Counted from the stretch's first letter, positions 51,313 through 60,651 are shown. The stretch is 64,000 nt of DNA from JAGPCK01 sp041675505 (GCA_041675505.1 JBAYTR010000010.1:62001-126000); one strand, 5' to 3'. The notes: generated from the letters alone by a model not told the origin. Translations and numbers: made by a program.

Positions 51313-52569
51313 TTATAAAATGATTAATTTCTTAGTTATTGAATGATATTGAGATGAGATACGGACAAAATAGATGCCCTGCTGAAGCCCCATCTCAATG
51401 GGAACTTCTCCCTGAGCTGCTAAGTGTTTATGTGAACGTACAATCATTCCCTTGCAGTCAAATATCTGAACAGCAACTTCAGTTTTGAAATTACCGTATT
51501 TTGCTTTTGCTCCCTTCACCGCTGGATTAGGAAAAACTTCTGCAAATGCCTTTATTGAGATATTAGTTGTTTCTTTTATGCGTGTTATTGTTCCAGTATC
51601 TGAATTAGCACCTGTCAATTTAAACAATCCCTTATTATTAGATGTAACCCAAAGTGTATTATTTTTATCAAATGCACCTTCTATAAACCAACCACTTTGG
51701 GCTCTTGAGTTTCCAACATTGGTTGCCCACTCTGTGCCATTAAATTTAAAAACATCCCCTGATGCGGCAATAAACCAGACTTTACCTATTTTATCTTCAA
51801 TAATTTTATTTACTCCAAGTAAACCAGTTGCATTTACAGGGCTTTCGGATTTAATAGTGTTTTGATTTACGTCAAAATGTACAATTTTATTTGAAAAGCA
51901 CCCTGCCCATATATGTGAGTTTTTATCAGCATGTATGCTAGTCATATCGCTTGGTAAATCCTGGCCGTTTGATAGTTTTAAATACGTAGTAAAAGATGCC
52001 TGATTGAATTTAATCAATGCCTTATATGAGATTAACCACACATTATTATTACGATCAATTGTTAGTCTGGTTACAAAGTTTGTAGGAATTTGAGAGTTAG
52101 AAGTATTGAAAAGTGTAAATGTACCATTGTTAAATTTTCCAATCCCATTTATATCAAACACACACCAAATGTTCCCATTCTTGTCTGCCTGTATATGGAG
52201 TATCTTTTGCCCTGGATGCCCTGAATTTGAAGAATTATATTTCTTCCAAACGCTATCTCCATCAAGTTCGAGTAACTCAGCCCCATTTCCAATCCAAATA
52301 TGATCATTTGCGTCAACACAAAGTCCTGGGCCCAAGTTTTCATATGGAGAGTTACTGGAATTATAAATTTTTAGACCTCCTGATTTCGTTATTTTGAATA
52401 GTCCTTGCTCTCCTCGTACCCACAAATTATCTTTTGAATCAATTGCGATTTCAGAGAGAAAAGTGTCAACAGAGCTGTATGGGAATTGTTGTAAATTTTC
52501 CCAAACATATGTTTGACTTTTTGCTGTTATCCAACCAACAGCACAGACTAGGAAAAGAAGCTTCTTCAT
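51313..52569 (-). CDS. Secreted beta-propeller protein with T9SS sorting domain
   Basis: The 418-residue protein has a signal peptide (MKKLLFLVCAVGWITAKSQ). It has a propeller of two-component-regulator type repeats, seen as recurring DSKDNLWVRGEQGLFK, DANDHIWIGNGAELLE, DKNGNIWCVFDINGIG and DRNNNVWLISYKALIK blades (about 45-330). A type A T9SS signal (EVFPNPAVKGAKAKYG ... QGIYFVRISSQ ... TKKLIIL) closes it. The repeats form blades like the sensor domain of hybrid two-component systems, but here stand alone without kinase. Function unknown. Confidence 0.85.
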   Translation of the reverse strand: MKKLLFLVCAVGWITAKSQTYVWENLQQFPYSSVDTFLSEIAIDSKDNLWVRGEQGLFKITKSGGLKIYNSSNSPYENLGPGLCVDANDHIWIGNGAELLELDGDSVWKKYNSSNSGHPGQKILHIQADKNGNIWCVFDINGIGKFNNGTFTLFNTSNSQIPTNFVTRLTIDRNNNVWLISYKALIKFNQASFTTYLKLSNGQDLPSDMTSIHADKNSHIWAGCFSNKIVHFDVNQNTIKSESPVNATGLLGVNKIIEDKIGKVWFIAASGDVFKFNGTEWATNVGNSRAQSGWFIEGAFDKNNTLWVTSNNKGLFKLTGANSDTGTITRIKETTNISIKAFAEVFPNPAVKGAKAKYGNFKTEVAVQIFDCKGMIVRSHKHLAAQGEVPIEMGLQQGIYFVRISSQYHSITKKLIIL

Positions 52570-52681
52570 ATAATTTAAGTTTTAACAACACAATAATAGA
52601 GAATGAGGTTTGAATTTTCTCAATTAAAACATATGAGTAAAGCCACAGTAATTAATGTCTGTCAGCTGTTGGTACATGATG

Positions 52682-55183
52682 CTACAACTTAAACTGCAAC
52701 GACAATTTCACGCCAAATTTACTTGCTTTGGGATGATTTAAATAAGACAGGCGATGAACAAAATCAACACGTAAAAGCCGGAAAATATTTTCTATGCCAT
52801 AGCCTACTTCCCAATAAGGCTTCGATTCTAAAGTATAAAAAGCCACTTTCTTCGGGTCACTAAAGAGTGATGTTGGCAACAAATCAATGTTCTCTTGTCG
52901 CATGCCCCCCCATAAAATTTTGCTGTTGGCAAAGGTGCGCCACTTGAGTCTGCGAACAAGCGGAACACGGTTGGTAATTAATCCTTCGAAATAATGTTCA
53001 TAGGTGGCAGCTACATAATGGTCGCTTACAAACTCAAAAAAGCGCATGAGGTTAAACGTTTGGCTGTTGTACAACAACGATTGATTACCCCGGTGTATTT
53101 CCAAAGCAGGATAAGGCAATCGCGAAAAATAGTTGGCTGCATGTACGGTGTATTTCGCATTACCGAATACCCCTAAACCCAGCTTTTGCTCTACATCAAC
53201 ACTCAACCTGTTCATGTCAAAATCACCACCGGCAATACTGCGGTTACCGTAACTCCAGGAAAGGGTCACCTCAGGTCCGCGATCAACACCTAAGCTGATG
53301 CGTTCGTTGTCGTTTTGCAAAAAAGTTTCACCGTAGGCAAAACGAGTTTCCAGAGTGACGTAGTTAAGTGTATAGTTGGTGTGAATACTTGAAGTACCGG
53401 GTGTTTCGGGAGTTCTGTAATACGAGAAATTAAAATCACCTTCAGGGGCAAAGGAGGTGTTTTGCAGTATAATTTTCTGACTGAAGTTTTTATTCAGGGA
53501 GCGCTCCAGCCACACCCTGTTATCCTCTGTCCAGCCAAACCTGCGTATGCCCGTAATGGTGGAAACGGCATTGAATAAATTATCGCCACTGGCATCAGGC
53601 TTATCTACTATACCCATGGGGTTTAAATCAACCTTTCGGTAGGCTACCAGTTTGGTCCACGGCTTGCGCGACATGATGTATTCGAACTGTCCTGAATATT
53701 TGAAGCGGTTGTCTTGCTCACCATAGGCTACATAACCTTTCATCACGTACTTTCTGCTAAAGTTGGCGTTGGTTTTTCCACCCGCCCTGAAACGAAAACC
53801 TTCCACCATGTTGTAGCCCAAAACATATATGTAAGGCCCTGCATCAACTTTATTAAAACTATAATATCCGTTTACGGCAATGTCAGCTAACTCGGCTATG
53901 GTTTTAAGTGCAGGTACTTTTTTAACAGAGTCCACCATGCTGTAAACATATTTCTCTTCCTGTGTCAGGGAGTCGTGTCGGGCGGTTGCCCAATAACTAT
54001 CCGTGAAGTTCTGTGCTTCTTCATCCACCTCTATTTTCTGGTCATAAAACCTGGGAGGTTTGGGTTGGTTAAGCACGTAGTTTTTGTGTGAGCTGTAAAA
54101 GCGGGCCAGCATACCTGCAGTAGTTTTACTTACCTGTGCTACATCTACCAGTATGCGTGCTTTGCTTTGTACCCAGGGCCCTTCAACGGTAGGCATCAGC
54201 TCCTGTTGTATTTTTATTTTTTCAATAAAGTTGAGGTTGGCACCTTTGCCAATTTCCAGCACCACACGCTTTAAAGCAAACGAAGTATCGGCTACCCAAA
54301 TGGTACCGGTAAAGGCCAGGTCTTCTTTTCGTTTGGGGTTTACCTGAATCTCATAGCACCAGTGGTTGTCAATCCACATGGTATCACGTAGCGTATAGAT
54401 GTAATACATATTGCCGCTATTGGCAAGGGGTGATACAAAATCTTTATCCAGAATGCGGTTCCAGTTTTCATAAAAATTGTACTGCTGAAAAGTAGAACCC
54501 AGCAATTGTGACACCAGAGATCCGTCTTCTATTCCTACACCACTCAGGTGGGTGGCACGAATGTACTCTTTGATGCGTTTAGGGGAATTGGCAAAGTAAA
54601 AATCAGAAACTGTTTCAGAAACAAAAACGGGTAATAAAGGTTTTCCATCTTCACCGGAGAGTTTTATTACACTATCCATTAATTCTCTTATGGAACGGAA
54701 TATTTTTTTGTTCTTCATTTTCTCCGAGATGTTATCTACGGATATTTCAATGCGGTTAAACGTTTCGCAATTGTAGGCCAATAACTGATCGGGGTTGTTT
54801 TTACTTTTATGATCCAATACCTGCCGCATAATTTTTAATGCCGGATTTTCTCCCGGTTTAACAACCACTTCATTCAGCAGGTAACCGTCTTCTTCCATTT
54901 GAAAATGGATAATTTGTGTTACCCCTGCTTTCACTTTTTTTGTACGGGGTTTGTAGCCTATAAACGTTACGGTTATGCTATCGGCTTTTTGTGAGGTGCG
55001 TATGCGGTAGTTGCCGTCAAAATCAGTGTTTACACCAATGGTAGTGCCTTTAAAGAATACATTGGCAAAGGGAACAGCTTCGCCCGTGCGGGCATCGGTT
55101 ACCTTGCCCGTTACAATGGTTTCCTGTGCAAAGGCAACCAGGCAAAAAAGACTAAAAAAAAGTAGACCGGATAAACGTTTCAC
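52682..55183 (-). CDS. DUF5686 protein with carboxypeptidase-regulatory-like N-terminal domain
   Basis: The 833-residue protein has a signal peptide (MKRLSGLLFFSLFCLVAFAQ). It has a CarboxypepD_reg-like domain (about 22-105: VTGKVTDARTGEAVPFANV) and then the DUF5686 region. The C-terminus, from about residue 440, is a likely outer-membrane beta-barrel with alternating strands ending in KLSLQFKL. Such proteins are conserved in Bacteroidota outer membranes, with no assigned substrate. It is the last gene of an operon after the 132-residue and cyclophilin genes (six bases from the cyclophilin gene stop). Confidence 0.85.
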   Translation of the reverse strand: MKRLSGLLFFSLFCLVAFAQETIVTGKVTDARTGEAVPFANVFFKGTTIGVNTDFDGNYRIRTSQKADSITVTFIGYKPRTKKVKAGVTQIIHFQMEEDGYLLNEVVVKPGENPALKIMRQVLDHKSKNNPDQLLAYNCETFNRIEISVDNISEKMKNKKIFRSIRELMDSVIKLSGEDGKPLLPVFVSETVSDFYFANSPKRIKEYIRATHLSGVGIEDGSLVSQLLGSTFQQYNFYENWNRILDKDFVSPLANSGNMYYIYTLRDTMWIDNHWCYEIQVNPKRKEDLAFTGTIWVADTSFALKRVVLEIGKGANLNFIEKIKIQQELMPTVEGPWVQSKARILVDVAQVSKTTAGMLARFYSSHKNYVLNQPKPPRFYDQKIEVDEEAQNFTDSYWATARHDSLTQEEKYVYSMVDSVKKVPALKTIAELADIAVNGYYSFNKVDAGPYIYVLGYNMVEGFRFRAGGKTNANFSRKYVMKGYVAYGEQDNRFKYSGQFEYIMSRKPWTKLVAYRKVDLNPMGIVDKPDASGDNLFNAVSTITGIRRFGWTEDNRVWLERSLNKNFSQKIILQNTSFAPEGDFNFSYYRTPETPGTSSIHTNYTLNYVTLETRFAYGETFLQNDNERISLGVDRGPEVTLSWSYGNRSIAGGDFDMNRLSVDVEQKLGLGVFGNAKYTVHAANYFSRLPYPALEIHRGNQSLLYNSQTFNLMRFFEFVSDHYVAATYEHYFEGLITNRVPLVRRLKWRTFANSKILWGGMRQENIDLLPTSLFSDPKKVAFYTLESKPYWEVGYGIENIFRLLRVDFVHRLSYLNHPKASKFGVKLSLQFKL

Positions 55184-55189
55184 CTCAGC

Positions 55190-55852
55190 TTATTTCTTCA
55201 CTACTTTCATCCACATTTTTAATGGAAACACGGGGCGGCCGTTGCTTTGGGTGCGCACAGCCATCAGCTTATCCAGTACGTCCAGTCCTTCTACAATCTC
55301 ACCAAAAACAGTGTATTGTTTATCGTAAGAAGGGAGCCCGCCAACGGTAGTATAGAGTTCTCGTTGCGCTTCACTGATGGTATCTTTTTTCTGGCGCTCA
55401 ATAATGTTGAGTTCTGAAAGCGAAAACTTTCTGCCCTGTACTATAAAAAACTGTGAACCGTTGGATTCTCTGTTGGGGTTTGCTTTATCGCCTACCCTTG
55501 AGGCTACCAGTGTGCCTTTTTTGAGGTATAGCCCTTCCACAATTTCTGATTCCAGCGTGTAGCCCGGGCCACCGCCACCCAACACGGCATCGTCACTTGC
55601 TTCGTAGGAGTTGGGGTCTCCGCCCTCAATAATGGAGCCCGGTTTTACCAAATGAAACAACAGTTCATTGTAGTATTTTTGTTTAACCAGCGAAATAAAA
55701 TTGTCGCGGTGTAAAGGTGTTTCATTGTACAGTTTCACTTTCATGTCACCTGAGTCGGTCATGATAAGCACGTACTTGAATTTTTCCTTTTTTTGTGCCT
55801 GAGCAACCGTGCACAGCACCAGTAAGCCGAAGATGAAAAGCAGTTTTCTCAT
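55190..55852 (-). CDS. Secreted cyclophilin-type peptidyl-prolyl isomerase
   Basis: The 220-residue protein has a signal peptide (MRKLLFIFGLLVLCTVAQAQ). It has a cyclophilin domain, with FKYVLIMTDSGDMKVKLYNE, VKPGSIIEGGDPNS, SNGSQFFIVQGRKFS and YTVFGEIVEGLDVLDKL. Cyclophilins catalyse proline isomerisation, here probably for exported proteins in the periplasm. An insertion around residues 145-180 (LNIIERQKKDTISEAQREL) is larger than in small bacterial forms. The ATG overlaps the previous stop (ATGA), so it is coupled to the 132-residue gene. Confidence 0.92.
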   Translation of the reverse strand: MRKLLFIFGLLVLCTVAQAQKKEKFKYVLIMTDSGDMKVKLYNETPLHRDNFISLVKQKYYNELLFHLVKPGSIIEGGDPNSYEASDDAVLGGGGPGYTLESEIVEGLYLKKGTLVASRVGDKANPNRESNGSQFFIVQGRKFSLSELNIIERQKKDTISEAQRELYTTVGGLPSYDKQYTVFGEIVEGLDVLDKLMAVRTQSNGRPVFPLKMWMKVVKK

Positions 55853-56235
55853 GGGTTTATCGGTATTTGTTCTTCTTCAAAATAACGCACTATGTGTTTT
55901 TTCAAAAATATTTCCTGACTAAACAAATCGTAAGCCGGCAAAGGTTTCTGTAACTCCCACTGCGGCCAACCGTCCTGATCTAAGGCCGTTAACTGGTAGT
56001 AGCCGGAGTAGCTCAGAATTTTGCAGGTAGCAATGTGCATCAGGTCCATCTTTTCTTCTTTGGTGAACTCGCGCAAAGCACCCAACTCCCGCATCCCGAT
56101 TAAAAACAGTACTGCGTTTAAATCAGGTTTTTTGCGAAACTGCTTCTTCAGTGAAAAAGTAATTTGTATATATTTTTCTTTGGTCTCCTCGTCAATGGTT
56201 TCAAAGACGCGGTCAAAGTAGTGTTCGTTGCTCAT
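55849..56235 (-). CDS. Conserved hypothetical protein
   Basis: The 128-residue soluble protein starts at the ATG at 56235 (an ATG 12 bases upstream is an alternative). Recognisable text includes NEHYFDRVFETIDEETKEK and FLIGMRELGALREFTKEEKM, followed by WPQWELQKPLP near the end. It is a family I associate with Bacteroidota gene clusters, but no domain name is certain. It heads the operon with the cyclophilin and DUF5686 genes. A -7 box lies nine bases before the start. Confidence 0.65.
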   Translation of the reverse strand: MSNEHYFDRVFETIDEETKEKYIQITFSLKKQFRKKPDLNAVLFLIGMRELGALREFTKEEKMDLMHIATCKILSYSGYYQLTALDQDGWPQWELQKPLPAYDLFSQEIFLKKHIVRYFEEEQIPINP

Positions 56236-56244
56236 GCTAATCGC

Positions 56245-56252
56245 CAAAGATA
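56245..56252 (-). promoter_or_regulatory. Putative -7 box (TATCTTTG) nine bases before the start codon
   Basis: On the minus strand TATCTTTG matches TAnnTTTG. Nine bases separate it from the ATG at 56235, again a very short leader. Confidence 0.45.
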
Positions 56253-56354
56253 GGGAAAATGCAGATTATGCCCTGTTTTTGTGCTCATTTTAGGGCAAAA
56301 CAGCGAAAGGGACTGCTGAAACGCAGACCAAAACCAATGAAAGGAAGCAGGTGA

Positions 56355-56561
56355 CTACTCTTTTACCTTGCAGGTGCTTATACCGAAAATCTGGTACAGC
56401 GGGCAATAACTGAGCAGGCTGGTTAAGGTAAACACTGCAGCTAAAGCCAGCAGTACCTTGCCTAAAACTCCGTCAACCACACCGGTAAAGTGAAGCACTA
56501 CAAAAACGATTGAAACCAGTATACGAATGATACGGTCGGCATTGCTCATGTTTTTTTTCAT
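56355..56561 (-). CDS. DUF2892 (YgaP-like transmembrane) protein
   Basis: The 68-residue membrane protein has two hydrophobic helices (about 11-30 and 34-53). It has the motif NADRIIRILVSIVFVVLHF and ends SYCPLYQIFGISTC, with two cysteines. The family includes the membrane part of the YgaP rhodanese. Its role alone is unknown. A tiny single-helix ORF lies directly upstream on the same strand. Confidence 0.88.
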   Translation of the reverse strand: MKKNMSNADRIIRILVSIVFVVLHFTGVVDGVLGKVLLALAAVFTLTSLLSYCPLYQIFGISTCKVKE

Positions 56562-56571
56562 ATCTGATAAA

Positions 56572-56649
56572 TTAAAAAAGTTGTGCTATACCCACAGCTA
56601 TGGCAATACAAACTATACAAGCCAATATAAAACGAATAACCTTGGGCAT
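56572..56649 (-). CDS. Possible 25-residue single-helix membrane peptide
   Basis: This short frame (ATG at 56649) reads MPKVIRF then a hydrophobic helix (ILACIVCIAIAVGIAQLF) and stops 10 bases before the DUF2892 start. It has a positive N-terminus and one clear hydrophobic helix with two cysteines. Its position next to a membrane gene and its composition favour a real small protein, but such a short frame can arise by chance. Confidence 0.4.
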   Translation of the reverse strand: MPKVIRFILACIVCIAIAVGIAQLF

Positions 56650-56727
56650 AACCTTTCTTTGTTCAAAGATGAGCATTTTAGGTAAACAGCAAAAATGATT
56701 TTCATCAGCTAATGAGATGGGTTAGAG

Positions 56728-56790
56728 TGGGCAAAAGGTGTTTCGCTGTTTCGGAAACTTGGTGTATTTTGCCTTTCTAAAATTACGTAT
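56728..56790 (+). repeat. Promoter-region repeat, copy A
   Basis: This stretch resembles 57417-57479 over 62 bases (about three quarters identical by eye). The shared parts include TTTCGCTGTTTCG, GTATTTTGCC and TTCTAAAATTA. It lies just upstream of the lipoprotein gene at 56832. The GTATTTTG part is close to a -7 box. Confidence 0.6.
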
Positions 56791-56831
56791 GTTTGTTATA
56801 CAGTAATTCACATGATGAGTTTTATAGAATA

Positions 56832-57275
56832 ATGCCAATGGCTTTTAGAATCTGCCTTTCTGTACTGTCTCTTTTCTTCATATACGCATGTGAAACAACC
56901 ACAGACCCTGCTTCCAGAAATGATATTACCATTATTAACTCATTCAATCAGGAGGTAACAATTACCCTGTATGAATCAATGTTTACATTCAAGGTTAAGC
57001 CCGGTAAATCCTACACGTATTATCAGGGAGCAGGTGACGGCCCGCCACCTTTGGATTTTAATGGTTCTGACTCCATTGTTGTAACGTTTGCAGATGGCAA
57101 GAAGAAAGCAGACTATAACTGTAATGATAGAGCAGTTACTTCTATTATTCAGAATTGTCGCGCAGACACTATCAGCTTATTCAACAGCTTTCGCTATATC
57201 TCGCAAGAGTTAAGTAAACACAACTTCATGAATTATTATACTATTACGCAGGAAGATTATAATGAAGCAAAATAA
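56832..57275 (+). CDS. Small lipoprotein of unknown function
   Basis: The 147-residue protein (ATG at 56832, or 56838 two codons later) has a lipoprotein signal ending LFFIYAC with CETTTDPASR after it. The mature part is a beta-rich domain of about 120 residues (ITIINSFNQEVTITLYES, SYTYYQGAG). It has no known catalytic motif and I do not recognise the family. A repeat copy shared with the M1 peptidase gene precedes it. Confidence 0.6.
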   Translation: MPMAFRICLSVLSLFFIYACETTTDPASRNDITIINSFNQEVTITLYESMFTFKVKPGKSYTYYQGAGDGPPPLDFNGSDSIVVTFADGKKKADYNCNDRAVTSIIQNCRADTISLFNSFRYISQELSKHNFMNYYTITQEDYNEAK

Positions 57276-57296
57276 TTAAGAGGTTCCAAACAGTCA

Positions 57297-57372
57297 GGGA
57301 GGATATTCATCCTCCCTTCTTCCAAGAAACACTCCACAAAGCAATACACCTCTCGCAGGATATTTATCCTGC
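57297..57372. repeat. Paired hairpins resembling a REP doublet
   Basis: Two perfect palindromes: GGGAGGAT-attc-ATCCTCCC at 57297-57316, and GCAGGATA-tt-TATCCTGC at 57355-57372. They share an AGGATATT(C/T)ATCCT core and lie 38 bases apart, between a lipoprotein gene and the M1 peptidase gene. The paired layout is like the REP/BIME elements that REP-associated transposases mobilise in trans. Confidence 0.55.
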
Positions 57373-57416
57373 AAGCACAATTCAATTAGAACCTAACAGC
57401 AGCCAGTAACAAGGCC

Positions 57417-57479
57417 TGGGCAAAACGCATTTCGCTGTTTCGCACATTTACCGTATTTTGCCCTTCTAAAATTATATTT
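57417..57479 (+). repeat. Promoter-region repeat, copy B
   Basis: Partner of 56728-56790, immediately upstream of the M1 peptidase ATG at 57486. The conserved parts include TTTCGCTGTTTCG and GTATTTTGCCCTTCTAAAAT. Confidence 0.6.
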
Positions 57480-57485
57480 TAACAC

Positions 57486-59924
57486 ATGAAGTTTTTTGTT
57501 TCCCTTTTCGCCATGCTGGCAGTTGTTCAACTGCAGGCACAAACGCTTACCACCCACAACTGTTATGTACGCGACCCCAATGCCAGTCCGCGGGAGCACA
57601 ACATTGACATCGAGCGTCAAAAACTGGAGGTAGAGTTTGAACCCGCCAAGGGTTTGGTAAAGGGCAAAGTAACCCACAGCTTTACCGTTATTCAAAAGCA
57701 AGTGGATTCTATATTTTTTGATGGTCCCGGCATTCGTATCCAAGAGGCATCTATAGATGCTCAAACCCTTCGTTACAAAACCAATGCGGAGGGTGTGTGG
57801 GTATATCCGGCCAAAACACTGAACTGGGATGAGAAACATTTTATCACCTTTGTGTACGAGTGTAACCCGCGCAAAGGCATTTATTTCATCGGCTGGCACA
57901 ACGATAACAGCAACAAGGGAGACGCCTTTAACCGCACCCGCAACCAGATATGGACACAGGGGCAGGGTATTGATAACCGCCACTGGATACCCAGCTACGA
58001 TACACCCAACGACAAAATGCTTACCGAGGTGTTGGTTAAGTTTGATAAGGAGTATCAGGTATTAAGCAACGGAACGGCTTTAGGCATTAAAGACAACAAA
58101 GACGGCACAAAAACCTGGCACTACAGCATGACCCGCCCGCATGCGAGTTACCTGCTCATGTTGGGCATTGGTAAATATGCGGTGAAATCAACTAAAAGCA
58201 CGGCCAGCAAAACACCGGTGCATTTTTGGTACTACCCTGAGTTCAAAGAAAAAGTAGAACTCACCTCCGTTTACACCGAGCGTATGGTAGATTTTATGGA
58301 GAACGAAACCGGCATGAAATACCCTTGGGAAAGTTACTCGCAAATTATGGTGCAGGAGTTTTTATACGGTGCCATGGAAAACACCACGGCTACCATTTTC
58401 GGAGACTTTATGGCCGTTGACCAACGCCAGTTCATTGATAAAAACTACATTGGTGTTAACTGCCATGAGTTTGTACACCAGTGGTTCGGAGATTTTATCA
58501 CCGCCCGTACCTACAACGATACTTGGTTGCAGGAGAGTTATGCTACCTATTATCCCAAAAAGTTTTTCCGCCAGTTGTATGGTGATGAACACTATGAATG
58601 GCAAAAGCGCGGAGAACAAAATTCCGCTTTAGATGCATCCAAAAAAGACCGTTTGGCCGTTGGTCATTCCAATGGCGGTACTGCACGTGTGTATCCTAAA
58701 GGTTCATTTGTAATTGGCATGCTCAACTATGTGCTGGGCGAAGAACAATACAAAAGGGGATTAAACCATTACCTCAAAAACCACGCATACGGCAATGTAC
58801 AAACCAACGACCTGATGATGGCCTTTCACGATAAGCTGGGCATTACCCTCGATTGGTTTTTTGACCAGTGGATATACCGTGGTGCAGAGCCACACTATGA
58901 GGTAAATTATCAGGATATAAAAGGCAGCAGCCGTTACACACAAATTCAGGTAAAACAAATTCAACAGGTAGATGAAGTGGTGGGCTACTTTAAAATGCCG
59001 GTGGTTTTTGAAGTGAACTATACTGACGGTTCAAAGGAAAGTGTTAAAGAGTGGGTGCAGGGTAACGCTACCACCGTTCAAGTTCCCAACAAGAACAACA
59101 AAGAAATTGCTTTTGTATTGTTCGATCCCGGGAATGAAATTTTGAGACAGCTCACCTTTAAAAAATCAACAGAGGAATTAAAGGCACAAGCCCTAAAAGC
59201 CGCACACATGATTGACCGCTACGATGCCTTGTTGGGTTTGCGCGAGGTAAGCATCGAGGAGAAGCGTCAAACATTGGTAGAGGTATTTAACAAAGAAACT
59301 TTCCATGCCACACGTAATGAAGTTATCAGCCAACTGGCGAAAGACAAGGATGGAAGGAGCTTGGAAATACTGCGCAAAGCATTTTCGGATAAAGACGTGA
59401 ATGTGCGTCAGGCGGCAGTTAATGCAGTGGATGCACAAGGTGAGTGGGTAGAGTATTTTAAGAAGTCGCTGACCGATTCTTCTTACAACATTATCAGAAC
59501 AGCCTTAACCAAACTAGGCGAACAACAACCCGCTGAAATAAATGCGTGGTTACAAACCACCGACAACCTTTACGGGCACAACCACGACCTGCGCATCAAG
59601 TGGCTGGAGTTGGCCATTCGCAGCGGCAAGGACAACTACAAAGAGGAACTCATAGGCTACAGTAGCCGTCAGTTTGAGTTCAGAACACGTAATGCCTGCT
59701 TTACTGCACTTAAATCACTTAACCTGTTTAATGAGCAGGTGGCAAATAATTTACTAAATGCCGCCATGAGTCCAAACGGAAGATTAAAAGGCCCTGCCGT
59801 GGAAACCCTACAGTACTTTATGCAGCAATCGGGTGCTATGGGTACACTAAAACAACATTACAACAAAGCCGATTATTCAGCAGAACAAAAAGACCTGATT
59901 AAGAAAGCCGGTATTAATCTCTGA
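57486..59924 (+). CDS. M1 family metallo-aminopeptidase
   Basis: The 812-residue protein has a signal peptide (MKFFVSLFAMLAVVQLQAQ) and is probably secreted or periplasmic. The GAMEN substrate motif is at residues 295-299, and the zinc site is HEFVH at 327-331 with Glu350 (HExxH-x18-E). M1 enzymes release N-terminal residues from peptides. The C-terminal 250 residues are helical HEAT-like repeats (LREVSIEEKRQTLVEVF, then KDVNVRQAAVNAVD), as in other large members. The repeat upstream is shared with the neighbouring lipoprotein gene. A small barrel-like gene follows seven bases after its stop. Confidence 0.95.
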   Translation: MKFFVSLFAMLAVVQLQAQTLTTHNCYVRDPNASPREHNIDIERQKLEVEFEPAKGLVKGKVTHSFTVIQKQVDSIFFDGPGIRIQEASIDAQTLRYKTNAEGVWVYPAKTLNWDEKHFITFVYECNPRKGIYFIGWHNDNSNKGDAFNRTRNQIWTQGQGIDNRHWIPSYDTPNDKMLTEVLVKFDKEYQVLSNGTALGIKDNKDGTKTWHYSMTRPHASYLLMLGIGKYAVKSTKSTASKTPVHFWYYPEFKEKVELTSVYTERMVDFMENETGMKYPWESYSQIMVQEFLYGAMENTTATIFGDFMAVDQRQFIDKNYIGVNCHEFVHQWFGDFITARTYNDTWLQESYATYYPKKFFRQLYGDEHYEWQKRGEQNSALDASKKDRLAVGHSNGGTARVYPKGSFVIGMLNYVLGEEQYKRGLNHYLKNHAYGNVQTNDLMMAFHDKLGITLDWFFDQWIYRGAEPHYEVNYQDIKGSSRYTQIQVKQIQQVDEVVGYFKMPVVFEVNYTDGSKESVKEWVQGNATTVQVPNKNNKEIAFVLFDPGNEILRQLTFKKSTEELKAQALKAAHMIDRYDALLGLREVSIEEKRQTLVEVFNKETFHATRNEVISQLAKDKDGRSLEILRKAFSDKDVNVRQAAVNAVDAQGEWVEYFKKSLTDSSYNIIRTALTKLGEQQPAEINAWLQTTDNLYGHNHDLRIKWLELAIRSGKDNYKEELIGYSSRQFEFRTRNACFTALKSLNLFNEQVANNLLNAAMSPNGRLKGPAVETLQYFMQQSGAMGTLKQHYNKADYSAEQKDLIKKAGINL

Positions 59925-59931
59925 TAACACC

Positions 59932-60621
59932 ATGAAAAAAAACTGTGCACTATTCATCATCAGCCTGCTTGCTGCTTTGCCGTTAAAGGCGCAGGTGAGC
60001 AAATACAGGTCTGAAGGCTGGGAGTTGATTCATTCGTTTTCCGAGTATAATGTTGCCGGTAAGCGGGTTGACAATCGTTTGCGATTCTCAGCATTTTTTC
60101 ACGTTAACCAACGCAGGCACTTTGATTTTGGCAAATCCTTCGGAGTGTTTACAGGTTTTGCGGTGCGCAACGTAGGCTTTATTGCCCGTGAAAGCGATAG
60201 CCTTACCGTTAAACGAAGGGTATATACCATGGGCGTTCCGCTGGCTTTTAAGGTGGGCAACATGAGTAAGATGATTTTCTTTTATGCCGGTGGAGAGGCT
60301 GAACTGGCGCTAAACTACAAAGAAAAACACTTTGTTGACGGCAGCAAAGAGAAGAAGTTCAATGAGTGGTTCAGTGAACGTACCCCGTTGTTTATGCCCT
60401 CGGTTTTCGCAGGGTTTCAGAACAAGAAGGGGTTCAACCTGTGTTTTAAATACTATTTGAATAATTTCTTCAATACCGGCTACAGCCATAGCGGGGTAAA
60501 ACCCTATACACTTTCGAAGGCCAATGTGTTTTACGTGTCGGCTTCGTACAGTCGTAAGAACCGCAAAAGCGCACGGACAAAGGACAAAACAACGGTTAAT
60601 CCCGTTACATTGGCCCGCTGA
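59932..60621 (+). CDS. Outer-membrane beta-barrel-like protein of unknown function
   Basis: The 229-residue protein has a signal peptide (ALFIISLLAALPLKAQ). It has alternating strands with many aromatic residues (FSAFFHVNQRRHFDFGKSFG, then GVPLAFKVGNMSKMIFFYAG) and NVFYVSASYSRKNRKS near the end. This fits a small outer-membrane barrel. There is no family assignment. It begins seven bases after the M1 peptidase stop, so the two are probably co-transcribed. The last 15 residues, after the final strand, are charged and unstructured. Confidence 0.65.
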   Translation: MKKNCALFIISLLAALPLKAQVSKYRSEGWELIHSFSEYNVAGKRVDNRLRFSAFFHVNQRRHFDFGKSFGVFTGFAVRNVGFIARESDSLTVKRRVYTMGVPLAFKVGNMSKMIFFYAGGEAELALNYKEKHFVDGSKEKKFNEWFSERTPLFMPSVFAGFQNKKGFNLCFKYYLNNFFNTGYSHSGVKPYTLSKANVFYVSASYSRKNRKSARTKDKTTVNPVTLAR

Positions 60622-60651
60622 AAACGCCTCTTGTTTTTTGCCTGAAAAGCG

